Shown here in pieces: positions 16,815 through 26,540 of a stretch of 64,000 bases of DNA. How positions within the stretch are numbered: position 1 is the first letter of the stretch; every line of letters starts with the position of its first letter. Source of the DNA: Parvularcula mediterranea (GTDB lineage Bacteria; Pseudomonadota; Alphaproteobacteria; Caulobacterales; Parvularculaceae); assembly GCF_013085255.1 (NCBI RefSeq), contig NZ_JABFCX010000002.1:920501-984500 (forward strand). The letters run 5' to 3'. A model generated the notes under the pieces. The model worked only from the letters and a program-made list of their open reading frames with translations, was not told where the DNA came from and did no database searches. Position numbers and translations under genes: made by a program.

Positions 16815-17780
16815 ATGGTCAGGCGCGCACTTGAGATCTTTCTCGCCACGCCGCGAGGCTTCTGCGCGGGCGTTGAGCGGGCTATCGACATCGTCGAGCT
16901 GACGCTCCGGAAATACGGCGCACCCGTCTATGTCCGGCACGAGATCGTCCACAATAAGCGGGTCTGCGACACGCTGCGGGCCAAAGGCGCGATTTTCGTC
17001 AAGGAAGTCGACGAGATCCCTGTCGGCGCCATCGCCATTACTTCGGCCCACGGCGTCGCAAAGAAGGTGGAGGCCAACGCGGCGCTCCGGCAACTCGACG
17101 TGATCGACGCGACCTGCCCCCTTGTCACCAAGGTCCACAAGGAAGGCCAGCGCTATGTCAGCCGCGGCTATGAGGTGATCCTGATCGGCCATCTCGGCCA
17201 TCCGGAAGTCACGGGCACGCTGGGCCAGATCGACGGCCAGGTGCATGTGGTCGGCACCGAAACTGATGTCGCAGAGCTTGAGGTCTCCGACCCTGAGAAA
17301 GTCGCTTTCGTCACCCAAACGACCCTGAGTCTTCGGGACACTCGCGGGATTATCGATGCCCTGAAGACGCGCTTCCCGGCGATCATCGGGCCCGACACGC
17401 GGGACATCTGCTACGCCACCCAGAACCGCCAGACGGCCGTTGTGGATCTCGCCAGCCGTGCCGAGCTGCTGCTCATCGTCGGCGCCCAGAACAGCTCCAA
17501 TTCCAACCGCTTACGCGAGATTGGCGAGGAGGCAGGGCTCCCCTCCTATCTTGTCGCCGACGCCGAGGCGCTCGACCCTCAATGGTTCGAAGGGGTGAGC
17601 CGCGTCGGCATCTCCGCCGGTGCGTCAGCGCCCGAGGAGCTCGTCCGCGAAGTGGTGGAGAGGATCGGTGCCTGGCACGATGTGACCGAGCGCCCGCTGG
17701 ACGGGACGGAGGAGAACATTCACTTCAAGCTCCCCGCTCGACTTGCATCTCTCCAAGAGAAAGCCCAACCCAACCTTTGA
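16815..17780 (+). CDS. ispH: 4-hydroxy-3-methylbut-2-enyl diphosphate reductase
   Basis: IspH is the last enzyme of the MEP pathway. It reduces HMBPP to IPP and DMAPP with an iron-sulfur cluster. The 321-aa product has the three cluster cysteines in TPRGFCAGVERAI, DATCPLVTKVHKE and RDICYATQNRQ, plus the active-site region GHPEVTGTLGQ and SSNSNRL. Length is normal. It sits 44 nt upstream of hpnH on the same strand, so an isoprenoid step and a hopanoid step are probably co-transcribed. A small inverted repeat, AACTG/CAGTT, lies about 30 nt before the ATG. Confidence 0.97.
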   Translation: MVRRALEIFLATPRGFCAGVERAIDIVELTLRKYGAPVYVRHEIVHNKRVCDTLRAKGAIFVKEVDEIPVGAIAITSAHGVAKKVEANAALRQLDVIDATCPLVTKVHKEGQRYVSRGYEVILIGHLGHPEVTGTLGQIDGQVHVVGTETDVAELEVSDPEKVAFVTQTTLSLRDTRGIIDALKTRFPAIIGPDTRDICYATQNRQTAVVDLASRAELLLIVGAQNSSNSNRLREIGEEAGLPSYLVADAEALDPQWFEGVSRVGISAGASAPEELVREVVERIGAWHDVTERPLDGTEENIHFKLPARLASLQEKAQPNL

Positions 17781-17824
17781 CAAACCTGTTGCACCGCACA
17801 CAAGCTTCTTGAGGAGGCTTCTTC

Positions 17825-18994
17825 ATGTCCGTTCCCGTTCGCCAGCAGGCCGCCGTGGCCGCCTACATCGCCAAGCAGAAACTGATGGGACGCAAGCGCT
17901 ATCCGCTGGTCCTGATGCTGGAACCCCTGTTCCGCTGCAACCTTGCCTGCGCCGGCTGCGGGAAGATCGACTATCCTGCGCCGATTCTGAACCAGCGTTT
18001 GACGCCGCAGGAGTGCTGGGACGCTGCCGATGAATGCGGCGCGCCGATGGTCGCGATCCCGGGCGGTGAGCCGCTGATCCACAAGGAGATCGGCGAGATC
18101 GTGAAGGGCCTTGTCGAGCGCAAGAAGTTCGTCAGCCTCTGCACCAACGCCCTTCTCCTCGAGAAGAAGCTCGACCTTTTCGAGCCCTCGCCTTTCCTCT
18201 TTTTCTCCGTACACCTCGACGGCCTCGAAGAAGAGCATGACAAGGCCGTCTGTCAGGAAGGCGTCTTCAAAAAAGCCATCGCTGCCATCAAAACGGCTCA
18301 GGACAAGGGCTTTCAGGTCAATGTCAACGCGACGATCTTCGACGGCTATCCGGTAGATGACCTTGCCGACTATCTTGATTACGCCGCCGAGATCGGCGTC
18401 AACGTCACCATGTCGCCTGGTTTCGCTTATGAGCGTGCTCCGGACACCGAGAACTTCCTCAACCGGCAGAAGACCAAGACCTATTTCCGTGAGCTCTTCA
18501 AGATCCGCGACGAGCGCGGCTCGAAATGGACGCTGTCGCACTCGGACCTCTATCTCGACTTTCTCGCTGGGAACCAGGAGTTCAAATGCACCCCGTGGGG
18601 CATGCCGACGCGCAACGTCTTTGGCTGGCAGAAGCCCTGCTATCTCTTGGGCGAGGGGTATGCCGAGAGCTTCCAGGAGTTGATGGACGAGACCGACTGG
18701 GACAGCTACGGCACCGGCGCTTATGAGAAGTGTGCGGACTGTATGGCCCATTGCGGCTACGAGCCGACAGCCGCCGACGTTGCCTTCTCCCAGCCTTGGA
18801 AGATGCTACCGCTGGTGATGAACGGCATCAAGACCGAAGGGCCTATGGCGCCTGAGATCGACCTGCGCTCAGCCCGCCCCGCCATCGACGTCCATGAAGA
18901 GATCGTGGCTGCGAAGATGGACGAGCTGGCTGCCGAGAAGGCGAAGAAGGACGCGCCTTCGGACAAGGCACGCACCCTGATCAACAACGTCTGA
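17825..18994 (+). CDS. hpnH: Adenosyl-hopene transferase HpnH (radical SAM)
   Basis: HpnH adds a 5'-deoxyadenosyl group to diploptene to give adenosylhopane, the first step of C35 hopanoid side-chain building. The 389-aa protein has the radical SAM cysteines CNLACAGC (Cys38, 42, 45), the GGEPLIH motif and further cysteine motifs (EFKCTPWG, CADCMAHCGYEP) near the C-terminus, as in HpnH. GAGGAGG lies 7 nt before the ATG. With hpnG in the block, it shows that this organism makes extended hopanoids. Confidence 0.96.
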   Translation: MSVPVRQQAAVAAYIAKQKLMGRKRYPLVLMLEPLFRCNLACAGCGKIDYPAPILNQRLTPQECWDAADECGAPMVAIPGGEPLIHKEIGEIVKGLVERKKFVSLCTNALLLEKKLDLFEPSPFLFFSVHLDGLEEEHDKAVCQEGVFKKAIAAIKTAQDKGFQVNVNATIFDGYPVDDLADYLDYAAEIGVNVTMSPGFAYERAPDTENFLNRQKTKTYFRELFKIRDERGSKWTLSHSDLYLDFLAGNQEFKCTPWGMPTRNVFGWQKPCYLLGEGYAESFQELMDETDWDSYGTGAYEKCADCMAHCGYEPTAADVAFSQPWKMLPLVMNGIKTEGPMAPEIDLRSARPAIDVHEEIVAAKMDELAAEKAKKDAPSDKARTLINNV

Positions 18995-18996
18995 GG

Positions 18997-19629
18997 CTAT
19001 TCCTCCGTGGGCGGAGACTGCGGCCTCTGCCTACCGCCGGGAGGCACGGGCGGCACCCAGCGCTCGGGCGGCTCCTCACCGATCAATGGTGCGATTACCT
19101 GAATTGCAGAGTCCTCGCCGACGATGAACTGCCTGAACGCGCTCATCAGGATCTGCGGCACCCGCTGTCCGTTCGTCACGTCGTTCAAAAGCGCAGCGAC
19201 ATAGATGTCGTCCATATCGTCATTGAGCCGCGAGATCGAATAGGCCCGGCTCATCAGCGCAAACTCCTGCTTGTCGAGATAGACCACGAGCCCCGCAGCG
19301 ACGGCCGCATCATAGCTTCCTGTCTGGACGGGGAGGATGTTGAAGCCCCGAGTCATTCCTCCGTAGGCGGCAGGAAGCAGGGACGGATCACCCATCGCCC
19401 GCGCGAACTTTTCGTACTGGTCGATATGATAGGCGCGCTGGGCGAGAAGCTGCTCATAATTGACGCGCAGCTCTGAATAGATTGCCGCCTCGGAGCGCTC
19501 GATCAGCTCCACCCGGTCCCGCTCGCCCCGGCGTTCGGCGAGATATCCGCCAAGAAAAACACCGAAGACGATGGCGATGAATTCGAGCCCGATGAAAACG
19601 AACCCGCGGCTGAGACTTCGTGGTTGCAT
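18997..19629 (-). CDS. Hypothetical membrane-anchored protein
   Basis: The 210-aa protein has one N-terminal transmembrane segment (FIGLEFIAIVFGVFLGGYLA, about residues 11-30), a charged helical stretch after it, and a Pro-rich tail (PPVPPGGRQRP). The AGGAGAGG sequence before the ATG supports translation. The gene ends 2 nt from the convergent hpnH. I do not recognise a domain. The N-terminal pattern is shared by small alphaproteobacterial proteins of unknown role, often next to unrelated genes. Its place inside the hopanoid block may be accidental. Confidence 0.7.
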   Translation of the reverse strand: MQPRSLSRGFVFIGLEFIAIVFGVFLGGYLAERRGERDRVELIERSEAAIYSELRVNYEQLLAQRAYHIDQYEKFARAMGDPSLLPAAYGGMTRGFNILPVQTGSYDAAVAAGLVVYLDKQEFALMSRAYSISRLNDDMDDIYVAALLNDVTNGQRVPQILMSAFRQFIVGEDSAIQVIAPLIGEEPPERWVPPVPPGGRQRPQSPPTEE

Positions 19630-19701
19630 CCTGCCTCTCCTACCCTATCCCGCGGCTCAGCCTAAAGGAGCCGCGAGACCGGGCAAGATGCGGCTGCAGC
19701 C

Positions 19702-20820
19702 TTACGGCTTGATGAGATACTTCGTACCCGTCGCCTTGGCGTTGTACTTCGCCATCACGTCAGGCTTCAGGACGTCATCGAGGCTGATCTCGCCGGTATA
19801 GTCGCTGGCGAAGGTCGTCTTGATCTCCGTCGCAATGCGCATAGCCATGCCCATCCGCTCTTCCGGGCTGATGGTTGCGAGGAAGTTGGTCAGCAGGAAC
19901 CCACCGACACCCCATGCCATGCCCACCGAAGGCGGTACGCGCACTTCGCCGAGGTCGAGGCGGCCATAGACATACATCTGCTTGTGAACAGATGTTCCGT
20001 AGCGGGAATATTCGGTGAGCTTGCGGGACTGCGCGGCTTCCATCGCGGTGATAATCCGGCCCGACAGGTCACCGCCGCCGACCGCGTCGAAGCCGATGAT
20101 CGCGCCGGTCTCTGCGCAGGCTTCGACGAGATCCGCCATGAAATTGCCGTCCTCGGAATTGAGTGCATAGTCAGCACCCAGATCCTTGAGGATCGCCCGC
20201 TGCTCGGGCTTCCTGACGATATTGATGAGCGGGATGCCGTCGGCCTTGCAGATCCGCTGCAGCATCTGGCCGAGGTTCGAGGCAGCCGCCGTGTGGACGA
20301 GCGCAGGGGAGCCGTCACGCTTCATGACCTTGGTCATGGAGAGCGCCGTCATCGGATTGACGAAGCTCGAGGCCGCATCGCGGGCCGAGACGCCTTCGGG
20401 CATCGGCATGCACATGGCGACGGGCACGCAGCGATACTCCGCGAACATGTCGCCACCTGCTGCCGCCACGAGCTTGCCGACGAGGCCTTCGCCTGCGGCA
20501 TCACCCGCCGCGACCACGGTGCCAGAGCCTTCATTGCCGACCGGCATGGCCTCATCCATCCGGCCCTGAAGCATCCGCATGGCAAAGTCAGGGATTGGCA
20601 GCGACGTGGTGGTCGCATCCACGGACTTCGCCTGGGACGCATCCGTCATGCTGAGGAGCAGCGCGAGATCGGAAGGGTTAATCGGTGCCGCTTCGATCTT
20701 GACCAGCACTTGTCCGGCCTCAGGCTTGGGTGTCGGGACCTCTTCGATACGGACCTCGAGGGTGCCGTTCGATTTCGCCTCGGAAACGATCCGGCGCATG
20801 GTGGCGGGAATGTCTGCCAT
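19702..20820 (-). CDS. Zinc-free medium-chain dehydrogenase/quinone oxidoreductase family protein
   Basis: The 372-aa protein has the MDR layout: an N-terminal GroES-like domain (EVPTPKPEAGQVLVKIEAAP, INPSDLALLL) and a Rossmann domain with LVHTAAASNLGQMLQRICK. The cysteines and histidines that bind zinc in alcohol dehydrogenases are not evident, which suggests a quinone- or enone-reductase-like member. CAAGGAGG precedes the ATG with good spacing. It lies upstream of nothing obvious on its strand and follows hpnG in the minus-strand order with a 63-bp gap, so it might belong to the hopanoid unit. Substrate unknown. Confidence 0.88.
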   Translation of the reverse strand: MADIPATMRRIVSEAKSNGTLEVRIEEVPTPKPEAGQVLVKIEAAPINPSDLALLLSMTDASQAKSVDATTTSLPIPDFAMRMLQGRMDEAMPVGNEGSGTVVAAGDAAGEGLVGKLVAAAGGDMFAEYRCVPVAMCMPMPEGVSARDAASSFVNPMTALSMTKVMKRDGSPALVHTAAASNLGQMLQRICKADGIPLINIVRKPEQRAILKDLGADYALNSEDGNFMADLVEACAETGAIIGFDAVGGGDLSGRIITAMEAAQSRKLTEYSRYGTSVHKQMYVYGRLDLGEVRVPPSVGMAWGVGGFLLTNFLATISPEERMGMAMRIATEIKTTFASDYTGEISLDDVLKPDVMAKYNAKATGTKYLIKP

Positions 20821-20882
20821 GGATTTCCTCCTTGTTTGCCTGAGTGGGTAGGGGAGGAGCGGGCCCGTGGCCAGAGCGGCCT

Positions 20883-21533
20883 TCAGGCGCGGGCGATGGA
20901 GTTGATGAGCGCCCGGCCGTCTTTCCTCAGGACTTCCAGCGCTTTGGACGCCTGCGAGCCGAGCTTCATCAGCTCAGGAAGATCGGCCGGTCGCCCGAGG
21001 AGCTTGCCAAGGGTCTTGAGCGTATCAACCGAGCCGTCCTCCTTCACCGAACTCAGGGCAGAAGGCGGGAAGGCCTGGTCCGCAGGGTCGGCAACCACAC
21101 GTATCACGTAGAGCGGCAGGTGCCTCTGCTGCGCGACCATGGCAACGGCGTGGCTCTCCATATCGACAGCGCTCGCTCCGTAGGCGGAGCCAAGCCGCGC
21201 TTTCTCCTCTGCGGAGGTCACCAGATCATCCGATCCCAGAAGGGGAGCGCCATCAGCGGGGCGCGGCAGTTCCTGGCTCAACGGGTGGACGGCAAACCGG
21301 TCGCCATCGCGGTTCAGGACTTCCCGCGGCAGGAGGACATCGCCGGTCTGAAGGTGATCCATCAGTGCACCCGCAAGGCCGATCGAGACAAGGCACTCCG
21401 CACCGTCAGCCGCCAGCCGCATGGCGCCTGCATAGGCCCTTCCCGCATCGGCGCCGGAAATGGCGACCGGGTGGGTGAGCTTGCCGAGCGCTGCCGCTTC
21501 GGACTTCAGGCCACAAACGATGCCAAGCTTCAC
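20883..21533 (-). CDS. hpnG: Adenosylhopane nucleosidase HpnG (phosphorylase family)
   Basis: HpnG removes adenine from adenosylhopane to give ribosylhopane, acting after HpnH. The 216-aa protein has the nucleoside phosphorylase/MTAN fold marks: GIVCGLKSEAAAL at the start, SIGLAGALM, and the catalytic ASAVDMESHAVAMV. Length and pattern match hopanoid-associated phosphorylases. It starts with GTG only 4 nt after the shc stop, so it is translated as the last hpn gene of the hpnC-D-E-shc-G unit. Confidence 0.93.
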   Translation of the reverse strand: MKLGIVCGLKSEAAALGKLTHPVAISGADAGRAYAGAMRLAADGAECLVSIGLAGALMDHLQTGDVLLPREVLNRDGDRFAVHPLSQELPRPADGAPLLGSDDLVTSAEEKARLGSAYGASAVDMESHAVAMVAQQRHLPLYVIRVVADPADQAFPPSALSSVKEDGSVDTLKTLGKLLGRPADLPELMKLGSQASKALEVLRKDGRALINSIARA

Positions 21534-21537
21534 CGGG

Positions 21538-23490
21538 CTACATACCCCAGCCCTGGCGCGGATCGTTGGCCTTGCTCATCCGCTCATACCGGGCCTGCGC
21601 CCAGAGGGGGAAGAAGGCCGCGTAGCCATGATATTTGAGGTAGAAGACCCTGGGGAAGCCGGTTCCTGTGTAGAGGCCTTCAGCCCACCTGGGGCTATCC
21701 TCTTCACGCGGAGCGTTTTGCAGGAAAGCCGAGGCCTTGGCCACTTCGTCGGAGCGCACCTCCCCCGCCGCCATCAGGCCCATCATGGCCCACGCGGTCT
21801 GCGAAGGGTTTGAATGCACGATATCCCCGCGCCCGGGCTCTTCGTAGCTTTCAAGGCCCTCACCAAAGCCGCCGTCAGGGCGCTGCTGGGTCTTCAGCCA
21901 CTGGGCCGCGCGGCGCACCCAAGGCTCGCGCAGGTCGACCCCTGCCTGCTCAAGGCAGACGAGGACGGACCATGTACCGTAGATATAGTTCGCACCCCAA
22001 CGACCAAACCATGAGCCATCGGGCAGTTGCTCGCTCTTGAGATAGTCGAGGCCCTTTTCGATCGCGCTCTTATAGCGCTCAGGATCAACCTGCGCGAGGC
22101 AGCCGATGCAACGCGCCGTGACGTCCACCGTGGGCGGATCAAGAAGCGCACCGTGATCGGCAAAAGGAATGGCGTTCAGGTAGAAGTGCTCGTTTTCAGG
22201 CTCAAACGCACCCCAGCCGCCTGATGCCGACTGCATCCCTTCGAGCCATTCGCAGGCCCGCTCGATATTCTCTGCATATCGCTCCGAGCCCTGACGATGC
22301 ATGGCCATGGCGACCACGGCCGTGTCGTCAACGTCGGGGTAGTCCGGGTTCTCATACTGGAAGGCCCAGCCGCCAGGCCGCACACCAGGGCGCCTCACCG
22401 TCCAGTCACCGCGGTGATCGAGGATCTGCTTCGACGCCAGCCAGTCGAGCATCGCGCCAAGCCTTGGGTCATTGCTCGCGCCTGCCTCTAGCAAGGCATG
22501 GGACGAAAGCGCGGTGTCCCAGACCGGCGAAACGCAAGGCTGGACGTAGAGCTGGTCACCGCGCCAGACCTTGAGGAGGTCGATCGACTTCCGCGCGATC
22601 TTCATGCGCGGATCATCATCCGCATACCCCAGGGTCGCCATCATCATTACGGCGTTGGCCATGGCCGGGTAGATCGCGCCGAGGCCATCCTCGCCGTTCA
22701 AATGTCCGACCACGAACTCTTCTGCCTCACGGATCGCGCCGCCACGGAGGCTCTCAGGGATCGTCGGCTCCACCGCATGAAGGATCTTGTCGAGGGCGAG
22801 GAAGACATGGCCCACGGCCGTGCCATTGGGGTTCGTCTGCCAGCGCCTCTCCTCATGGGGCGGGGTCACGAACAGCTCGTCGATCTTGACCGAGCAATCC
22901 TTCGCGCGCGCCTTCTTCGCCACCAGCACGAGAAGCGGGATCATCACCGTACGGGACCAGTAGGCCACCTTGGAGATGTGGAACGGGAACCACTTTGGCA
23001 GCCGCATCACTTCCACAGGAAGCGAAGGCGTACCGCGCCAGGGGATATGGCCGAAAAGCGCCAGGGAGTAGCGCGTGAAGACGTTCGCCCGCGCCGCGCC
23101 CCCCTTGCCGAGGATCCAGGTCCGTGCGCGGAGCATCGGCTCGCTCTCGGGGTCTTGGCCGCAGATCTTGAGAGCCCAATAGGCCTTCACCGTGGCCGAA
23201 AGATCGCCCGCGCCGCCGCGGAAGAGAGGCCACGCCCCGTTCTCTTTCTGGTCAGCGAGGAGATAGCGCCGGACGCCTTCTTCTTCCTTTGCGTTGCTCT
23301 CGCCGAGAAAACGCAGGAGCAGGACGTACTCTGCCGGGATCGTCGCATCAGCCTCGAGCTCGAAGACGAGATGGCCGTCATCCTTCTGGATCCCGAAAAG
23401 CTTTTCGGCCTGCTCGCGGATCAGCTCCTGGCGCTCGTTCTCGCGGGGCAGCCCGCTGGTCATCGAAGCCATACCGGCCCCCTCACTCAC
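21538..23490 (-). CDS. shc: Squalene-hopene cyclase
   Basis: Shc (HpnF) cyclises squalene to hopene and hopanol on the inner membrane face. The 650-aa protein has the protonating DxDD motif in YPDVDDTAVVAMA near residue 385 and several QW repeats, for example QLPDGSWFGRWGANYIYGT and QQRPDGGFGEGLE. Full family length is present. It overlaps hpnE by 8 nt at its start and is followed at 4 nt by hpnG. The most likely start is ATG 23490; a second ATG seven codons later is possible. Confidence 0.97.
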   Translation of the reverse strand: MSEGAGMASMTSGLPRENERQELIREQAEKLFGIQKDDGHLVFELEADATIPAEYVLLLRFLGESNAKEEEGVRRYLLADQKENGAWPLFRGGAGDLSATVKAYWALKICGQDPESEPMLRARTWILGKGGAARANVFTRYSLALFGHIPWRGTPSLPVEVMRLPKWFPFHISKVAYWSRTVMIPLLVLVAKKARAKDCSVKIDELFVTPPHEERRWQTNPNGTAVGHVFLALDKILHAVEPTIPESLRGGAIREAEEFVVGHLNGEDGLGAIYPAMANAVMMMATLGYADDDPRMKIARKSIDLLKVWRGDQLYVQPCVSPVWDTALSSHALLEAGASNDPRLGAMLDWLASKQILDHRGDWTVRRPGVRPGGWAFQYENPDYPDVDDTAVVAMAMHRQGSERYAENIERACEWLEGMQSASGGWGAFEPENEHFYLNAIPFADHGALLDPPTVDVTARCIGCLAQVDPERYKSAIEKGLDYLKSEQLPDGSWFGRWGANYIYGTWSVLVCLEQAGVDLREPWVRRAAQWLKTQQRPDGGFGEGLESYEEPGRGDIVHSNPSQTAWAMMGLMAAGEVRSDEVAKASAFLQNAPREEDSPRWAEGLYTGTGFPRVFYLKYHGYAAFFPLWAQARYERMSKANDPRQGWGM

Positions 23491-24745
23491 TCAAAATCCG
23501 CGCAGCCCGTTCACCCGACCGGACCGCGCCTTCAATCGTAGCAGGAAGCCCGGTATCGACGAAATCGCCCGCCAGGACGAGGTTTCGAAGCCGGGTCTCC
23601 TGCTTGGGTCTCTTCTTTACGTTCTCCGGTGTCTGGAGAAAGGTTGCACGCTTCTCCCGCACCAGACGGCCAGCCTTGTAGGCCAGCGTTTCCGGCAGAT
23701 CGAGCGCCTTGCGCGTCTCGGACCAGAGCTTGGAGAGGAGGGCCTCTTCAGCCCCTTCCGCGCCCTCGACATGGTCCGCTGCGCTAACCGTCAAGCTGAC
23801 GATATCGCCCTTGAGGAAGATCCACTGGGTCAGCCCGCCCACGACGCCGACGAGGGGCGGCTTGCCCTCTAGGACCGAAGGATCGTTCACTAGGAAATGG
23901 GCGTTGAGGATCGAGGATGTCTCCACCGGAGGGGCGGATTCGGGGAAGATGTCCGCGAGCCTGTGGGCCGGGATGGCGAGGATCACATCATCCTCCGCGC
24001 CGAGACTGACCGGCTCACCGCGGGCAAAATGCAGGGCAGTTGCCCGCCCCTCCTCTTCCTCGACCTTACGGAGGAGCGATCCAAACCGGACGGGGCTCCC
24101 CGCCTCTTCCAGCTTGGCCAGCGCAGGGTCGATGAGCGCCGGGCCAAGCCCGTACGGCGCGAACATCGGCCTCGCCAGACGACCATTGCGCCAGGCTTCG
24201 AGCGCGGTGGCGCGCATCAGCTTGGCGCTTGCCTTCTCAGGCGGCAGGTTCATCACCGCGAGGGACATGGGCTCCCAGAAACGGGTCTTGGCTGGCCCTT
24301 CTGCGCCGCAGAGGTCAGCGATGGTGTGACTGTCGCCAGCGCGCAAGATCGCGCCTGCGCCGAGCATCGCTCCGAGACTGACGCCCTTGGGCCTGCGGTC
24401 CTTCACAAGCGGCCACCACGGAAGGGCGCCGTCATTCATATGGACCGACCAGCGCTCTCTCGTCTCAACGTCAGCAAACGGAAACTTCGCCTCCGGAGCT
24501 TCGCACAGGGCATCAGGCACACCAGCCAGAGCGAGATAGCGCCTCACCGAAATGTTGCCGCTCAGGACCAGATGGTTGCCATTGTCGATGACCCGCCCGA
24601 GGCGAGCATCTTCATAGCTACGGCAGCGCCCACCCGCCTGGCCTGACCCTTCATGGACGGTGACCGCTTGCCCCCGCTCCAGAAGGTGGAGCGCGGCGGA
24701 GAGCCCTGCGAGCCCTGCGCCGATGATGTGCGTATGGCCGCTCAT
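23483..24745 (-). CDS. hpnE: Hydroxysqualene dehydroxylase HpnE (FAD-dependent)
   Basis: HpnE reduces hydroxysqualene to squalene, the last step of the HpnCDE route. The 420-aa protein opens with the FAD-binding motif IIGAGLAGLSAALHLLERG and has the expected amine-oxidase-type layout, with VLAGDFVDTGLPATIEGAV near the C-terminus binding the flavin. It overlaps hpnD by 4 nt and shc by 8 nt, placing it in the middle of a translationally coupled unit. Both ends and length fit the family. Confidence 0.95.
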   Translation of the reverse strand: MSGHTHIIGAGLAGLSAALHLLERGQAVTVHEGSGQAGGRCRSYEDARLGRVIDNGNHLVLSGNISVRRYLALAGVPDALCEAPEAKFPFADVETRERWSVHMNDGALPWWPLVKDRRPKGVSLGAMLGAGAILRAGDSHTIADLCGAEGPAKTRFWEPMSLAVMNLPPEKASAKLMRATALEAWRNGRLARPMFAPYGLGPALIDPALAKLEEAGSPVRFGSLLRKVEEEEGRATALHFARGEPVSLGAEDDVILAIPAHRLADIFPESAPPVETSSILNAHFLVNDPSVLEGKPPLVGVVGGLTQWIFLKGDIVSLTVSAADHVEGAEGAEEALLSKLWSETRKALDLPETLAYKAGRLVREKRATFLQTPENVKKRPKQETRLRNLVLAGDFVDTGLPATIEGAVRSGERAARILSE

Positions 24746-25644
24746 GCCGTCTGGGGGCGTCCCGGTCCGAAGAAGGCGTAGCGGAGGCCACGGAAGAGCT
24801 TGGCGCGCTTGGAAAGAAGCTCCGCATCGGGATCGATCCGCCAGCCAAGCTTCTTCATGCGAAGGAGATAGCCCTCATAAGCACCCATCATCATGAGAGC
24901 CGGGCGCAGGGCCTTGCGCTCATGCTCCTCGGCCAGCTTCCGGGCTTCGTTGTAAAGGACCTCCGCCTCAGCGCCGAGCTCCTCGCGGATCGCAGGCAGC
25001 TGCTCCGCCTGCGCGACGTCGTCAGGGCTCGCCCCCGCAAGGCCATGCTTCGCCAGAAGCTCTGCGGGAAGATAGAGCCTGCCAATGTCTGCATCTTCTT
25101 CGACGTCACGGAGAATGTTCGTAAGCTGAAGAGCATCGCCCAACGCCAGCGCGAACCGGTCCGAGACGTCGCCCTTCCACGCGCCGAAAACCCTGATCGA
25201 CAGGACCCCCACCGTGCCCGCCACACGCCTTGTGTAGAGCGCCAGCTCCTCTCGCGAGGGAGCAACAATCGGTCCTTCGGCATCCATGGCCATGCCATCG
25301 ATCATGCCGAGAAACTCATCCTTGGGCAGATCATAGGCTTCCACTGCGGGCAGGAGCGCCTGGCCGACAGCGGACACGGGGCTCCCCCGATAGAGCGCGT
25401 CCATCTCCTCGCGCCAACTGTCGAGCGCACGGTGCTTTACATCAGCCGTCCACGGACCATCGGCAACGTCATCAACTTGTCGGCAGAAGGCATAGACTGC
25501 GTGCATCCCAGCCCTGCGGTCAGCCGGCAGGATCCCCATCCCGGCAGCAAAGCTCGTTCCCGAGGCCGCAGTGATAAGGCTCGCCTTGCCGCCAGCGTCA
25601 GAGCCCGTATACGGCTGGGGCAAGTGATGGCCGATCTCGCTCAC
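24742..25644 (-). CDS. hpnD: Presqualene diphosphate synthase HpnD
   Basis: HpnD joins two farnesyl diphosphates into presqualene diphosphate. The 300-aa protein has the trans-isoprenyl synthase aspartate motifs AVYAFCRQVDDVAD and LGDALQLTNILRDVEEDADIGR, which bind the substrate diphosphates through magnesium. The order hpnC-hpnD-hpnE, each overlapping the next by 4 nt, is the standard bacterial squalene cassette that replaces squalene synthase. The first 25 residues are a poorly conserved extension, but the ATG overlap with hpnC supports the chosen start. Confidence 0.95.
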   Translation of the reverse strand: MSEIGHHLPQPYTGSDAGGKASLITAASGTSFAAGMGILPADRRAGMHAVYAFCRQVDDVADGPWTADVKHRALDSWREEMDALYRGSPVSAVGQALLPAVEAYDLPKDEFLGMIDGMAMDAEGPIVAPSREELALYTRRVAGTVGVLSIRVFGAWKGDVSDRFALALGDALQLTNILRDVEEDADIGRLYLPAELLAKHGLAGASPDDVAQAEQLPAIREELGAEAEVLYNEARKLAEEHERKALRPALMMMGAYEGYLLRMKKLGWRIDPDAELLSKRAKLFRGLRYAFFGPGRPQTA

Positions 25645-26540
25645 GCAGCCCTCCGCGGCAGGATCACGCCCTGCACAAAGCCTGCAGCGCCCGCCTTCAA
25701 AAAGTCAGCCTTGGACAGGGCCACCCGACCCGCGATCGGGTCCGCCTCTGCGAGCTTCACCCGAAGGCGCTTGGCCAGCTTCAGGATGACAGCGCTTTCC
25801 GCCGCGAGCCGCCGGCTCTTGAGGCCGGAAACCAGTTCTTCTGCCTGCTGATTGAGTTCCGAGCAGACCTCCAGCAAGCGGTCGATCACCCGACGCAAAC
25901 CCGGGCTCGCCTTGCTGGCCGTGACGTCCTCGACCACAGCATCCTCCTCTGCTAGCCAGTCGGCAGGCAGATAGCTCCGTCCGATCTCGCGGAAGTCCTC
26001 CTTCAAATCCTGCAAATGGTTCAGGATCTGAAGCGACGTGCAAAGAGCATCAGATGCTCCGAACAGCGCACGGTCCTCTCCGTGAAGGTCCAGAAGGAAC
26101 TGACCCACCGGGTTCGCGGAATAACGGCAATAGCCGAGGAGCTCATCAAGGCTCGCGTACCGGTCCTTCCGGCAGTCCTGCTCGAAGGCCACAAGCAGGT
26201 CACTGCCACGCTCAAGCGGCACACCCGCCTCAAGCAGCGAGGCGCGCAGGGCCGAAGGCTTCGACAATCCCTCCCCCTCACCGTGAAGCACAGCGCGATA
26301 GGCCTTCAGCCTACGCACCTTTTCCTCCGCCAGTAGGTCCGGGTCATCGCCAATATCATCAGCGCCCCGGGCAAAATCGTAATAGGCCTTCACATGGGGC
26401 CGGAGCGGCGGAGCGATCAGGAACGAGCCCACGGGGAAGTTCTCGTCGTCTGCGCCCTTGCCGGATGCAGCTTCGATATCCTCGTCCCGGAAGATCTCGG
26501 GCATGACCTCACTCCCGGCGCTTCCCTTGCTGCGCCGCAC
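25641..26540 (-). CDS. hpnC: Hydroxysqualene synthase HpnC
   Basis: HpnC turns presqualene diphosphate into hydroxysqualene. The 299-aa protein belongs to the squalene/phytoene synthase family, with AYYDFARGADDIGDDPDL as the first aspartate-rich motif and LQILNHLQDLKEDFREIGR as the second. It is the first gene of the minus-strand hpnC-D-E-shc-G unit. The GTG start at 26540 is preceded by a strong AAGGAGG at 6-nt spacing and is preferred over the internal ATG at 26504. The unit's promoter must lie in the 52 bp shared with divergent hpnB. Confidence 0.94.
   Translation of the reverse strand: MRRSKGSAGSEVMPEIFRDEDIEAASGKGADDENFPVGSFLIAPPLRPHVKAYYDFARGADDIGDDPDLLAEEKVRRLKAYRAVLHGEGEGLSKPSALRASLLEAGVPLERGSDLLVAFEQDCRKDRYASLDELLGYCRYSANPVGQFLLDLHGEDRALFGASDALCTSLQILNHLQDLKEDFREIGRSYLPADWLAEEDAVVEDVTASKASPGLRRVIDRLLEVCSELNQQAEELVSGLKSRRLAAESAVILKLAKRLRVKLAEADPIAGRVALSKADFLKAGAAGFVQGVILPRRAA

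Noticed and set aside
22498-23541. Plus-strand frame opposite shc
   Set aside because: Antisense to conserved cyclase motifs, and no recognisable protein features.
26502-26505. Overlapping divergent ATG starts (CATG) for hpnC and hpnB
   Set aside because: Both genes have better-supported GTG starts with good Shine-Dalgarno sequences at 26540 and 26593.
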